Part shown: positions 8,796 through 17,605 of the stretch, piece after piece | Layout: every line of letters starts with the position of its first letter | Position numbering within the stretch: the first letter of the stretch is position 1 | Source: Candidatus Poribacteria bacterium | Lineage (GTDB): Bacteria; Poribacteria; WGA-4E; WGA-3G | DNA: 57,355 nucleotides | Assembly (NCBI GenBank): GCA_022820835.1 | Contig: JAJEET010000098.1 | Coordinates: forward strand, 1-57,355 | Direction: 5' to 3' | Program-made: the position numbers and the translations under genes | The notes under the pieces: generated by a model | What the model was told of the DNA's origin: nothing | Databases searched by the model: none | Seen by the model: only the letters and a program-made list of their open reading frames with translations

Positions 8796-8873
8796 GTTAG
8801 ACGCAACAAGAGTTTTATACACAGAACCTAATCCCTTAAAATCAGGAGGAGAATTTAAGCGAGTATAAGGAAT

Positions 8874-9629
8874 ATGAGAGTCGTCGGTGTAATTACGGTA
8901 TTCCTCACTCTTTTCTGCTATGTGCCTGGGACCGAAGCACAAGACTTTGTAACAGACGGACTTGTTGCCATGTATACGCTCAATGCCGGAGATATTGATG
9001 GTGAAGTCGTCAAAGATGTCTTTGCAAGTAACGACGCGAGACTCGTCGGCAAGCTTAATTTTGTTGACGGAGCGAAGGATGGGACCAGAAACGGGTTAGA
9101 GTTTAAAGGAGAAGCGGGAAATTATGTTGAAATTCCACCGCTCGGTAACTTTGATTATGTCTCTATTGAGTGTTATGCACTGGAAAAACAGTTTGTTGGT
9201 ACACAAGGTATCGTTTCGACATGGCAGTGGGCAGCTGGAACAGTTCACTTCAAATTTGAGAACAATCAGGTTCAGGTGCACAAGAACGATGGGATCAATA
9301 TCCGTTTGAACGTTGAATCCAAGACGTGGTATCACATCATCTACACCAGCGACACCAAAAGGAACAGACTTAAGCTTTACGTTAATGGTGAATTGGTTGG
9401 TGAAGGACCTGCCGGTTTTGTGCCAGAAAATATGAATGCGCGTCGCATCGGCAGTGAACACGGCGGTGGATACCTCATCGGTATAATAGACAACGTTCGT
9501 ATCTACGACCGGGTTCTTAAAGAAGACGAGGTGAAGCAGAATTTTGGGTCGAACAGTGATTATTTACCTGTGGAACCTGCCGGTAAACTCTCAGCTACTT
9601 GGGGAACACTCAAGCGGATGAGAAATTAG
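8874..9629 (+). CDS. Secreted LamG/concanavalin-fold protein
   Basis: The protein has 251 residues. A signal peptide (residues 1-22, ending GTEA before QD) leads into one LamG-like jelly-roll domain (about 25-230). Typical landmarks are GLVAMYTLN, YVEIPPLGNFDYVSIE, WYHIIYTSD, LKLYVNGELVGEG and IIDNVRIYDRVL. Such domains bind carbohydrate or protein ligands outside the cell. It ends with AGKLSATWGTLKRMRN, which closely matches the end of the next protein. The two genes are tandem relatives 123 nt apart, the second being more diverged. Confidence 0.8.
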   Translation: MRVVGVITVFLTLFCYVPGTEAQDFVTDGLVAMYTLNAGDIDGEVVKDVFASNDARLVGKLNFVDGAKDGTRNGLEFKGEAGNYVEIPPLGNFDYVSIECYALEKQFVGTQGIVSTWQWAAGTVHFKFENNQVQVHKNDGINIRLNVESKTWYHIIYTSDTKRNRLKLYVNGELVGEGPAGFVPENMNARRIGSEHGGGYLIGIIDNVRIYDRVLKEDEVKQNFGSNSDYLPVEPAGKLSATWGTLKRMRN

Positions 9630-9752
9630 AAAATGAGGTATATTGTAGCCGTTTCCATTTATAGACTATTGGCTGATATCTGTACCTCAATTAATCAGAT
9701 CAACAATAAAATCGTTTCGATCATTTTATCGAAACAGTTTGGAGGAAACAGT

Positions 9753-10595
9753 ATGTTTTCGGTTACACGCTATCTGAGTAATACATTCGCTGCAATCGTC
9801 GTTATCGCGTTTAGTTTCTTAGTCGTATCTGCAAGTGATGCACAACTCGACGAAGATACAATCGCAGGGATGTGGACCTTTGAAGAAGGAAAAGGTAAAA
9901 CTGTTACAGATTTATCCGGTAACGGAACCGATGGTGAATTTGTAGGTGACTTAAAATGGGTAGACGCCAAGTTCGGCGGTGGGTTGGAGTTCGACGGTGC
10001 GGATACTTGGGTCAAACTCGGCACCAAAGGTGAAGATAAAACCTTAGCTGCCTTGGATTTCAAGGAATCTGAGGGGTTCTCTATACACGCTTGGGTCTAT
10101 GCAGCAGAGGCTCCCAACGGTAAATGCGTCATCTGGAAAGGACTCGGATGTTCTACTTGGTCGCAGTTCTTGCTCGGAACAGGTGCCCACGAAAACGGTG
10201 AAAACAGTGCAAGTGCAGCGTTTCATATCCGAATCGCGAACGGTGGGGCGAAACTTGAAGTCCTCGGCGACGAAGTGCCAGCGAAAGAGTGGGTACACCT
10301 CGTCGGTACATGGGACGGTGCGCAGCTCCATATCTACGTTAACGGAGAGTTACAAAACAGTGAAGATGCTAAGGGACCGCCTTGGGCATCCCCCGAAGAA
10401 GTTTATATCGGTGCGGATCCAGGTTGCGGCAAACGCTGTCAGTGGAACGGTATCATGGATGAAATTGCTATTTTTAATGTGACACTCACCGATGCTGAAA
10501 TAGCGAAACTTGGCGGCGGGCTTGAGAGTGCTTTAGCCGTTGATGCTGCTGGCAAAATAGCGACAACCTGGGGTCAACTCAAATCCGCCCAATAG
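9753..10595 (+). CDS. Secreted LamG/concanavalin-fold protein (second)
   Basis: I chose ATG 9753 (280 residues) because GGAGGA at 9741-9746 is ideally placed and a signal peptide follows (VTRYLSNTFAAIVVIAFSF, cleaved near ASDA). The frame is open back to 9633 but without a ribosome site. The LamG domain covers about 35-250, with GMWTFEEGKGKTVTDLSGNG, WVHLVGTWDG, LHIYVNGEL and IMDEIAIFNVTLTDAEI. The end AGKIATTWGQLKSAQ repeats the C-terminal motif of its neighbour. Probably extracellular and ligand-binding; the ligand is unknown. Confidence 0.8.
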   Translation: MFSVTRYLSNTFAAIVVIAFSFLVVSASDAQLDEDTIAGMWTFEEGKGKTVTDLSGNGTDGEFVGDLKWVDAKFGGGLEFDGADTWVKLGTKGEDKTLAALDFKESEGFSIHAWVYAAEAPNGKCVIWKGLGCSTWSQFLLGTGAHENGENSASAAFHIRIANGGAKLEVLGDEVPAKEWVHLVGTWDGAQLHIYVNGELQNSEDAKGPPWASPEEVYIGADPGCGKRCQWNGIMDEIAIFNVTLTDAEIAKLGGGLESALAVDAAGKIATTWGQLKSAQ

Positions 10596-10646
10596 TCTGT
10601 TTTAAAAAGTGCGCTGCCTATAGAAAACACAGCACATTGCAAATGA

Positions 10647-10673
10647 GATGTCCGTCAAAGTTTGGCGGGCATC
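10647..10673 (+). terminator. Hairpin after the LamG pair
   Basis: GATGTCCGTCA (10647-10657) pairs with TGGCGGGCATC (10663-10673) using two G-U pairs. The tail TTCGCTT is only weakly T-rich. It sits 52 nt after the LamG stop. Confidence 0.45.
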
Positions 10674-10694
10674 TTCGCTTAAAGGCAAACCCAG

Positions 10695-10811
10695 ATGAAA
10701 CCGATTCAAGTCGCAGGTCAACGCTACGATACAGGCAATCCACAGGAATTACTCAGAACTGTGAATGCCTTTGGATTACAAGGTCCCTATCGGGATGCTT
10801 TGCTTCGGTAA
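10695..10811 (+). pseudogene. Remnant of a GalU/RmlA-type nucleotidyltransferase C-terminus
   Basis: This 38-codon reading frame encodes GQRYDTGNPQELLRTVNAFG. The pattern R-Y-D-T-G-N-x(3)-L-L-R-T-V-x-x-F-G resembles the C-terminal part of GalU-type UTP-glucose-1-phosphate uridylyltransferases (R-Y-D-x-G-x-K-x-x-Y-L-x-A-x-x-E-F). An in-frame stop lies at 10680-10682 and nothing upstream resembles the rest of the enzyme, so I read it as a decayed fragment. It lies directly before the nuclease-STAND gene, as expected if that gene arrived by insertion. Confidence 0.4.
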
Positions 10812-10826
10812 TTTTTGCAGATGCAT

Positions 10827-10855
10827 TTGACATGGGTTACCAAATATGGTATCCT
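10827..10855 (+). promoter_or_regulatory. Sigma-70-type promoter for the nuclease-STAND gene
   Basis: TTGACA at 10827-10832 is followed after 17 nt by TATCCT at 10850-10855. Transcription would begin about 25 nt before the ATG at 10887. A short inverted repeat (TACCA-AATA-TGGTA, about 10838-10852) overlaps the spacer and -10 box, a position suited to a repressor. No regulator is adjacent. Confidence 0.65.
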
Positions 10856-10886
10856 AATCGTATCTTGAATTGTTCGGAGTTATGTC

Positions 10887-13800
10887 ATGAATAACGACAC
10901 GATTTTCACTGTGAGAAACGAAGACCTTACTCGCCTTGATCAAAACACAGCCGTTGAATTCTTCCGACGGTTGCTTTGGGCGGAAGCGCGCCGACTCGGT
11001 GTGGAGATCAGCAAGATTAACGTTTCACCTTGGGTTAATGTCCCGGACGGTGGCATTGATGCTACCGTTGATGATGTGCAGATCACAATAGGACAAGGAA
11101 TCATTAAACAAGGCAAAACTAGTTATCAAATTAAATCGGGAGCATCGTTTAAACCGTGGCAGAAATCAGTTATCAAGAAAGAACTCTTCGGAACGAAAAC
11201 GCCTGAATTGCAGAACCTTGGTGAAAGCATTCGTGCTTGCCTTGATGCTGATGGCGCTTACGTTTTGGTTTGCACCGGAATTGATCCTGTTGAGTCTGAT
11301 CGACAGCAAATTTGTTCTCACATTGAGGAATACTTAAAACATTGCGATTATTCGCATCCCAAAGTTGAAGTCTTTACGCAGGGTAAGCTTATCGGTTTTC
11401 TTCAGGTGTTTCCATCTTTGGCATTATGGGTGAATGAACGCGATAGATCGGATTTTCAAACGCATCGGAGCTGGGCGAGCAATGCGGATATGCAAGTTCC
11501 ATTTGTTGCTGCGGGGGTGCAGGACGAATTAGTTGAAAAAATCCGAAGTGAATTGCGGGAAAAAGTTAACGCCGTTCACGTGCGAGTGTTAGGTGAACCC
11601 GGCATCGGTAAAACAAGGCTTGCTTTGGAGGCGACAAGAACAGACGATTTAGAACCCCTTGTTATTTACTGCACGCCTGCTGAGTATCGTACCACCGGTC
11701 TGAGACGTGAAATCCTCCGTGAGGATAATCACTTTTCGACTGTTTTGATAATTGATGAATGCGATCCAAGCAGCCGGTATGATATTTGGAATGAACTGCA
11801 GAATCGGGGGCCCCGGATTAAGCTGATTAGCATCTATAACGACTACGATCCAGTGGCTGGTAGTGATATTTCTGAATTGGAAACCTTGAGGCTGACGGAC
11901 AATCAGATTTCTACTATTATTCAAAGACATGGGATCTCCGAGGAACAAGCGGAGCAATATATAGAATTCTGTGACGGTTCTCCACGTATGGCGCATCATA
12001 TAGGTAAAGTTTTAGTTAGTTACCCAAGGGATCCATCGCAACTACTTAGTAATGATTATCTCTACCAGAGTTTCTACGTTGACTTTACAAGAGAGAAACT
12101 AGATAATCCAGAAATTCAGCAAAGAGAATTAGTGCTGCAGTACATCGCACTTTTTAAGCGATTTGGTTTTGGGGGGGCTGTTATCGCTGATGCACAAGCA
12201 ATTGCCAAGAAAGTTCAAGAAGCTAACCCCCTGGTCACTTGGAGCAGGTTTCAGAAAATTGTCGATGATCTCAAGAAACGTAAGATTCTTCAAGGTCAGT
12301 CCACGCTCTACATTACACCGAAAGCACTTCATATCAAATTATGGGTAGAATGGTGGCGGATTTACGGGAGCTCATTTGATCTTGAAACTTTCACCCAAAA
12401 TTTACCTCCTCAATCTAAATTGACTGAATGGTTTGACGAGATGTTTCGGTACGCCGAAGAATCAGAGTCTGCATCGAGAATTGTCAAAGACCTGCTCGGT
12501 CCAAACGGTCCTTTTCGGGATGGCGAATATCTAAAGACAAGGTTGGGTAGCCGTTTTTTTCTCGCATTGGCTGAAGCGGATCCTAAAGCAGCCTTAAGAT
12601 GCCTGATGCGAACAATGGGGACCTGGGATAGAGAGGACCTTTTCCATTTCACAACTGGTCGAAGAGACGTAATATCGGCACTTGAAAAAATCGCTATGAA
12701 GCGGGATTTGTTTGTTGATGCAGCGCGGTTGCTTCTTGCTCTCGGCGAAGCAGAAAATGAAGGTTGGTCAAACAATGCCAGTGGTGTATTTGCTGGGCTT
12801 TTTTCACCCGGACGTGGGAAAGTCGCCCCGACTGAAGCATCTCCGGCAGAGCGTTTGCCTGTTTTGAAAGAAGCATTTGAATCAGGATCAAAAGAACGAC
12901 GACTCCTTGCCTTGAAAGCTTGCAACGCAGGTTTGGAATTTGACCATTTTTCGCGGATGTCTGGTGCAGAATATCGGGGGTTACGTAACGACATTGACTT
13001 TTGGGAACCTAAAACATACGGTGAACTTTTCGATGCTTACCGTCAAGTATGGCAACTCTTGTCGGAGCAATTCGAGCGTTTACCGGCGGATGAACGTGAA
13101 GAAGCTATGGGTATTTTGCTAGAACGTGCACCTCGAATTGCAAGGCGGCCGAATCTAAGTAACATGGTTGTTGATACGATCCAAATGTTTTCGGAAAAAA
13201 ATTATGTTGATAACAGACTGCTCATAAAAACCGTTGTTGAATTCCTTCATCATAATGGAAAAGATCTACCTGACGACATAAGACAGTGCTGGGAACACCT
13301 CAAGGATGAATTAATTGGTTCTGACTTTCATTCCCTGATGCAACGGTATGTGGGGACGAATTTACTTGTAGATGCTTTCGACGAAAACGAAAACTACTTT
13401 GAGGAAGGCCATCCGCAAGTTCATACACTCGCTCAGCAGGCTGTTGAAGCCCCTCATCTTTTGCAATCGGAATTACCATGGCTCGTTACGACTGAGGCAC
13501 ATAACGGATACGCGTTTGGGTATCAACTCGGTAAAAAAGACAATGGATTTACCCTGTTGTCAACACTGCTTGAGGCGCGGCGAAACGTGGTAGACAACGC
13601 AAGCGCGTATTTCCTTGGAGGATATTTCAAAGCACTTTTTGACATTAACGTAGCAGCGTGGGAGGAACAACTTGACGCGTTAGTTGACGATACTACACTG
13701 AATGGGCTAATTCCAGAAATTACGCGTCTTTCTGGAATGACGGATCAAGCCGGTTTGCGTCTTCTCAAACTTGCTGAAAAAGGAATTATGCATGTTGACT

Positions 13801-14699
13801 CCTTCGTGTTTTTCTTCGGCAGTAGTGTGACAGAGAACCTATCGGATGAAGTCTTCACCGAATGGATTAAGTTTTTGCTGAATTGTTCAGATGAATTAGC
13901 TGTACCAATTGCTCTCAAGTTGCATTATTTTTATTATATTTATAACAAGCAAGAATCAGATTTACCGTGTGATCTGACGTTCCAATTGCTTGTGCGTCCA
14001 ACCACCTTTGAGAATTTGATCCCGAATCAGATGAACTCTATGACAGATCACTATTGGACAGAGATCGCGAAAGCATTTCTAAACCTCTACGAAAAAAAGA
14101 GTTTAGAATTTATCAAACAAGTTCTCCCTCATTTTGGAAAGGGAGGCACTATTTTTGATGCATTCAACACAGAATCACGCTCTGTGCTGACTGAATTGAC
14201 GAAACAATATCCGGAACAAGTTTGGAAATACGTTAGCAAACGCTTGGAAGGACGTGACTTTTTCTTCGAAAAGTGGCTTAAAGAGGGGGATTCCGAAAAG
14301 ACTCTCTCAACAACGGATGAAAGAGGAGTATTAACCTTAATTCCACGTGAAAAAGTTTGGAATTGGATTGATGAGGATGTGGAAAATCGCGCTTGGTATT
14401 TCGCCTATAAACTTGTTTCCAAAACACTTTCAGTGGATGAATGGCAAGATTCTCTTGTACGTGCCTTCCTCGTTAATTACGGTGAACGCGAAGATGTTCG
14501 CAGAAATCTAAGTGCGAATTATTCAACAGAGGCGTACTCGGGGGAGCGTAGTTTGTACCTTGAGTCAAAAAAGGACAAGCTACTTCATATCAAAGTATCC
14601 GAAGAAGACAGGAACGTCAAACAATGGCTTGATGAGTATATTCAGGAATTGGAGGAGGACATTGAACGCGCGAGAATTGAGGAGGAAAGAGAGTTTTAA
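10887..14699 (+). CDS. PD-(D/E)XK nuclease-STAND-type NTPase fusion, candidate defence protein
   Basis: The protein has 1270 residues in one polypeptide. The N-terminal part (about 15-175) carries PDGGID (53-58) and Y-Q-I-K-S-G (80-85), the D...QxK pattern of PD-(D/E)XK nucleases. A P-loop NTPase follows: Walker A GEPGIGKT (236-243), Walker B LIIDECD (287-293) and the STAND-like G-S-P motif (364-366). About 850 residues of helix-rich, repeat-like sequence complete it, as in STAND sensor regions. This order matches Avs-type and related anti-phage proteins, where ligand binding to the C-terminus triggers the nuclease. It is a lone gene with its own promoter next to a gene remnant. Function is inference; I recognise no specific named family. 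Confidence 0.7.
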   Translation: MNNDTIFTVRNEDLTRLDQNTAVEFFRRLLWAEARRLGVEISKINVSPWVNVPDGGIDATVDDVQITIGQGIIKQGKTSYQIKSGASFKPWQKSVIKKELFGTKTPELQNLGESIRACLDADGAYVLVCTGIDPVESDRQQICSHIEEYLKHCDYSHPKVEVFTQGKLIGFLQVFPSLALWVNERDRSDFQTHRSWASNADMQVPFVAAGVQDELVEKIRSELREKVNAVHVRVLGEPGIGKTRLALEATRTDDLEPLVIYCTPAEYRTTGLRREILREDNHFSTVLIIDECDPSSRYDIWNELQNRGPRIKLISIYNDYDPVAGSDISELETLRLTDNQISTIIQRHGISEEQAEQYIEFCDGSPRMAHHIGKVLVSYPRDPSQLLSNDYLYQSFYVDFTREKLDNPEIQQRELVLQYIALFKRFGFGGAVIADAQAIAKKVQEANPLVTWSRFQKIVDDLKKRKILQGQSTLYITPKALHIKLWVEWWRIYGSSFDLETFTQNLPPQSKLTEWFDEMFRYAEESESASRIVKDLLGPNGPFRDGEYLKTRLGSRFFLALAEADPKAALRCLMRTMGTWDREDLFHFTTGRRDVISALEKIAMKRDLFVDAARLLLALGEAENEGWSNNASGVFAGLFSPGRGKVAPTEASPAERLPVLKEAFESGSKERRLLALKACNAGLEFDHFSRMSGAEYRGLRNDIDFWEPKTYGELFDAYRQVWQLLSEQFERLPADEREEAMGILLERAPRIARRPNLSNMVVDTIQMFSEKNYVDNRLLIKTVVEFLHHNGKDLPDDIRQCWEHLKDELIGSDFHSLMQRYVGTNLLVDAFDENENYFEEGHPQVHTLAQQAVEAPHLLQSELPWLVTTEAHNGYAFGYQLGKKDNGFTLLSTLLEARRNVVDNASAYFLGGYFKALFDINVAAWEEQLDALVDDTTLNGLIPEITRLSGMTDQAGLRLLKLAEKGIMHVDSFVFFFGSSVTENLSDEVFTEWIKFLLNCSDELAVPIALKLHYFYYIYNKQESDLPCDLTFQLLVRPTTFENLIPNQMNSMTDHYWTEIAKAFLNLYEKKSLEFIKQVLPHFGKGGTIFDAFNTESRSVLTELTKQYPEQVWKYVSKRLEGRDFFFEKWLKEGDSEKTLSTTDERGVLTLIPREKVWNWIDEDVENRAWYFAYKLVSKTLSVDEWQDSLVRAFLVNYGEREDVRRNLSANYSTEAYSGERSLYLESKKDKLLHIKVSEEDRNVKQWLDEYIQELEEDIERARIEEEREF

Positions 14700-14732
14700 A
14701 AGTGCCTCACCTTGTTATGTCGCCTCATAAGA

Positions 14733-14751
14733 CACAAACTAACAGTTTGTG
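14733..14751. terminator. Perfect hairpin between convergent genes
   Basis: CACAAACT (14733-14740), loop AAC, AGTTTGTG (14744-14751). It lies in the 67-nt gap between the convergent nuclease-STAND and MBL-fold genes and may stop transcription from both sides. It has no T run, so it could instead be a small dispersed palindrome. Confidence 0.4.
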
Positions 14752-14766
14752 CTACAAAGAATTGTC

Positions 14767-15477
14767 TTAATCTAAGGTCTCTCCGACCGCCAATGTGATA
14801 ATTTCCACATCCTGAGATGCTGTCAATTTACGGAGTTCTTCCGGTGTTCCTGTTAAGAGTGGGAAGGTGCCGTAATGGATCGGTAGGATCGCTGGCACGT
14901 TGAGCAACTGCGCGGCGTACGAAGCTTCACGTGGTCCCATTGTAAAATGGTCGCCAATCGGGAGCAGTGCCAGATCGGGTTGGTAAATCTCACCGATAAT
15001 CCGCATATCTCCGAAGACGTTCGTATCCCCAGCGTGATAGATTTTGTAGCCGTTTGAAAATTCAATCACGTAGCCTGCCGGTTCACCCAGATAGACTGTT
15101 GTGCCGTCTTCCTCTGTGAAGCTGCTGCTATGGTTCGCTGAAACCATCGTCGCCTTTATACCGCCGACGGTAGCAGTGCCACCTTTGTTCATCCCAATAG
15201 CGTTGTCAACACCCTGTTTACCGAGCCATCCAGCGATTTCGACAATAGATACGACTGTCGGCGAATGTTTTTTAGCGAGTGGCACAGCATCGCCGATATG
15301 GTCGGCGTGTCCGTGCGTTATGAGGATTACGTCGAGTACGTCAAAGGTTTTGAGTGCATCAGGACAGACGGGGTTGTTTGTTACCCACGGATCAATCAAG
15401 ATCGTTTGTCCGTCTGCTTCGATTTTGAAGGTAGAATGTCCGAGCCATGTCAGGCGAATACCGTTATTAAGTCTCAT
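14767..15477 (-). CDS. Metal-dependent hydrolase, UPF0173 (metallo-beta-lactamase fold)
   Basis: The protein has 236 residues, the usual length for UPF0173. Metal-binding motifs are THGHADH (54-60), H115 in ANHSSSF, D150 in HAGDTNVFGD and H200 in LPIHYGTF. The opening WLGHSTFKIE and LPIGDHFTMGP are characteristic of the UPF0173/YtkL group. Members are cytoplasmic zinc hydrolases with poorly defined substrates. The ATG overlaps the end of the upstream PLP-enzyme gene by 11 nt, so the two are almost certainly co-translated. Confidence 0.85.
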   Translation of the reverse strand: MRLNNGIRLTWLGHSTFKIEADGQTILIDPWVTNNPVCPDALKTFDVLDVILITHGHADHIGDAVPLAKKHSPTVVSIVEIAGWLGKQGVDNAIGMNKGGTATVGGIKATMVSANHSSSFTEEDGTTVYLGEPAGYVIEFSNGYKIYHAGDTNVFGDMRIIGEIYQPDLALLPIGDHFTMGPREASYAAQLLNVPAILPIHYGTFPLLTGTPEELRKLTASQDVEIITLAVGETLD

Positions 15478-16603
15478 TTTTTTTATTATTCCTTAAAATA
15501 ATGTTTTTTAGTCTTTGTGCGATGATTTCTACTTCTCCGGGCATCAGGGTCTGTCCATTAATCAGGACACCGTTCGTGCCTGCGCCTGCGATGTCGATTG
15601 CGGGTTCACCTTCCGCGAGTTGCTGAAGGATTTCGTTCCGTGTGATGCCGAGGTGTTCCTCGTCAAATCTGATTTCAGTGCGTGGCATCGGCTGCCCGGC
15701 TTCGGAAGGGAAACTACGGTGGACAGTAACGCCTCGGATGTCCGCGAAAATTTCGTCATAGTAGGTAACCTGGTCTTCATAAGACTGCTGTAGTTCCTCA
15801 TGGTTTTGTCCCAAGTACCACTCTATAGCGGCGAGCAGCCCTACCAATTCTTCCTTACCCACTTTCATGCCTCTACCGATAAAGGGGTGCGGCGGTCCGT
15901 TGAAAGCGATCGCTTCAATCAACGATTTATTTCCGACGATCAGTCCACTACTTTGGGGCCCGCACAAGCCTTTTCCACCGCTGAAGAGGGCTAAATCAGC
16001 ACCCATCTCCGTAAAACGCCAGAGGTTTTCAGGCGGTGGCAGCTGCGCAGCGGCATCAACGACGAGTGGAACACCGCGTTTTTTGGCAATTGCGATGGCT
16101 TTTGTGTATGGGACCCAGAGATGTTCTCTGCCGGGGTTGGCGAAATAGAAGATCACAGCGGTTTTGTCGGTGATAGCGTCTTCTAACTCGTCAGATGTTG
16201 TGCCGTTTTCGTTGCCGATCTCCACGAACGTGACACCGACCTGACGCACAGCGAAATCGTATCCGACGCGACCGTGGCGATGTACGATGACTTCGCTTTT
16301 CATAGATGCATCAAGGTGGGGTAATTTCTCACGTTTGGCAGGATCCAGTCCGGTAATACACGCGGCGGTACTAAGGGTTAGGGCAGCGGCGGCACCGCAG
16401 GAGACATAAGCCGCTTCGTTGTGGGTGAGTTTCGCGATTTCTTCACCGACGCGTTTTTGAAGTTCGATGATGTCTACGAAGTGCTTAGAAGCATCCGCCA
16501 TCGCAGCGACGACCTCCGGGGGCATGATAGACCCGCCAAGCCGCGTGAGCGTTGCGTTGCCATTAATTACTGTGCGGATACCTAAGCGTTCATAGATGCT
16601 CAT
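15467..16603 (-). CDS. SelA/DgaE-like PLP-dependent enzyme
   Basis: The protein has 378 residues of the aspartate-aminotransferase fold. K211 in LFSGGKGLCGPQSSG is the expected PLP lysine and D183 in VVDAAAQ the pyridine-binding aspartate. The opening R-T-V-I-N-G-x-A-T-x-T-R-L-G-G-S resembles the selenocysteine synthase-like group that includes D-glucosaminate-6-phosphate ammonia lyase. True SelA is unlikely because the protein is short and lacks the N-terminal tRNA-binding part. A lyase acting on an amino sugar or amino acid is plausible. It overlaps the MBL hydrolase gene. Confidence 0.75.
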   Translation of the reverse strand: MSIYERLGIRTVINGNATLTRLGGSIMPPEVVAAMADASKHFVDIIELQKRVGEEIAKLTHNEAAYVSCGAAAALTLSTAACITGLDPAKREKLPHLDASMKSEVIVHRHGRVGYDFAVRQVGVTFVEIGNENGTTSDELEDAITDKTAVIFYFANPGREHLWVPYTKAIAIAKKRGVPLVVDAAAQLPPPENLWRFTEMGADLALFSGGKGLCGPQSSGLIVGNKSLIEAIAFNGPPHPFIGRGMKVGKEELVGLLAAIEWYLGQNHEELQQSYEDQVTYYDEIFADIRGVTVHRSFPSEAGQPMPRTEIRFDEEHLGITRNEILQQLAEGEPAIDIAGAGTNGVLINGQTLMPGEVEIIAQRLKNIILRNNKKNET

Positions 16604-16611
16604 ATTTTAGC

Positions 16612-16762
16612 AGTTATAAGTCGTTGGTTATAAGTTATAAGTCTGGTTTCTGATGCTTGATTATCTCTTTGTAACCGTCGTTTCTCAATTAAAGTACGGA
16701 CGGTTACCAAAAGATATTGGATAATCGGACCCCTCTTAACTTATAACTTATAACTTATAACC
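16612..16762. repeat. MITE-like element, copy 1
   Basis: The ends carry AGTTATAAG-type and CTTATAACT-type inverted repeats. The core contains a second inverted repeat, GTAACCGTC (16671-16679) with GACGGTTAC. The whole element is homologous to 40706-40854, sharing for example AAGTCTGGTTTCTGATG and CCCTCTTAACTTATAAC. It fills the gap between the ATPase and PLP-enzyme genes and has no coding capacity. Confidence 0.75.
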
Positions 16763-16771
16763 CTAAACTAT

Positions 16772-17584
16772 TTATCCTACCTCTTCGCCGTCTAATTTAC
16801 CGACGTGTAGATCAATTTCATCGCGTGATTCGATTTTATCGACTTTACCGTCCTCCATGTGAAAGATACGGTCGGAAACATCTAACATCTTGTGGTCGTG
16901 TGTCGCTGTGATAATCGTCACGGCGTTTTCATCGTTAAGACGACGGAGTAGATCAATAATTTCTAATCCGGTCTTCGTGTCAAGGTTTCCGGTCGGTTCA
17001 TCAGCAAGGACAATCGCGGGATCGTTTGCGAGGGAGCGTGCGATTGCGACGCGCTGCTGCTGTCCACCGGAGAGTTCCAACGGTTTATGTTGTACACGAT
17101 CGCCGAGTCCAACGAGCGTAAGGAGATCAACACCTTTTTCTCTGCTATCATCGGCACTCATACCAGCGAAAATCATCGGAAGTGAAACGTTTTCAAGTGC
17201 TGTCATAACAGGGATGAGGTTGAACGACTGAAAGATGTAACCGATTTTTCGGCAGCGGAGCCAGGCGAGTTCGTAAGCGTCGAGTTGTGCGATGTCTACC
17301 TCGTCAATATAGACTCTGCCTTCAGTCGGTTTGTCGAGTCCACCAATCATATTGAAGAGCGTTGATTTTCCTGAGCCGGAGGGTCCCATGATAGAGATGT
17401 ATTCGCCGCGCTGGATTTGGAAGTTAACACCGCGGAGTGCATCGACGGTCTGTGTTCCCATCTCGTAGCGTTTGATAAGATTTCGGACACGCACTGTATT
17501 CTCTTTCGGAATCAGACGCTCGAAACGTTCCGGTGTTTCAGCGAAAGCTGCGTCAACATTACCGATTTCTGTTTGTTCGTTCAT
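16772..17584 (-). CDS. MacB/LolD-type ABC transporter ATPase
   Basis: I chose the ATG at 17584 (270 residues) because AAGGAGA lies about 8 nt upstream; a longer frame from TTG 17659 would run through an inverted repeat. Motifs are Walker A GPSGSGKST (67-75), signature LSGGQQQRVA (171-180), Walker B IVLADEP (191-197) and H229 in ATHDH. This is the class that partners FtsX permeases. In the same transcription direction lies the giant FtsX hybrid (21898-29229), the likely partner; the FtsX permease at 3322 is an alternative. The first 30 residues are an unusual extension before the ATPase core. Confidence 0.9.
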   Translation of the reverse strand: MNEQTEIGNVDAAFAETPERFERLIPKENTVRVRNLIKRYEMGTQTVDALRGVNFQIQRGEYISIMGPSGSGKSTLFNMIGGLDKPTEGRVYIDEVDIAQLDAYELAWLRCRKIGYIFQSFNLIPVMTALENVSLPMIFAGMSADDSREKGVDLLTLVGLGDRVQHKPLELSGGQQQRVAIARSLANDPAIVLADEPTGNLDTKTGLEIIDLLRRLNDENAVTIITATHDHKMLDVSDRIFHMEDGKVDKIESRDEIDLHVGKLDGEEVG

Positions 17585-17605
17585 TTTTTTTTCTCCTTGC
17601 TGGTC

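Noticed and set aside
10637..10894. 85-codon frame before the nuclease-STAND gene
   Set aside because: It runs over a hairpin, the promoter and the next start codon, has no ribosome site, and overlaps the more convincing GalU-like remnant in another frame.
15467..16603. Selenocysteine synthase (SelA) and hence a selenium pathway
   Set aside because: The protein is shorter than SelA, lacks its N-terminal tRNA-binding domain, and no selB, selD or tRNA-Sec is present. A SelA-like lyase is the safer call.
16604..16771. Promoter-like AT-rich repeats as a regulatory array
   Set aside because: The same sequence recurs at 40706-40854 with terminal inverted repeats, so a dispersed element explains it better than gene-specific control.
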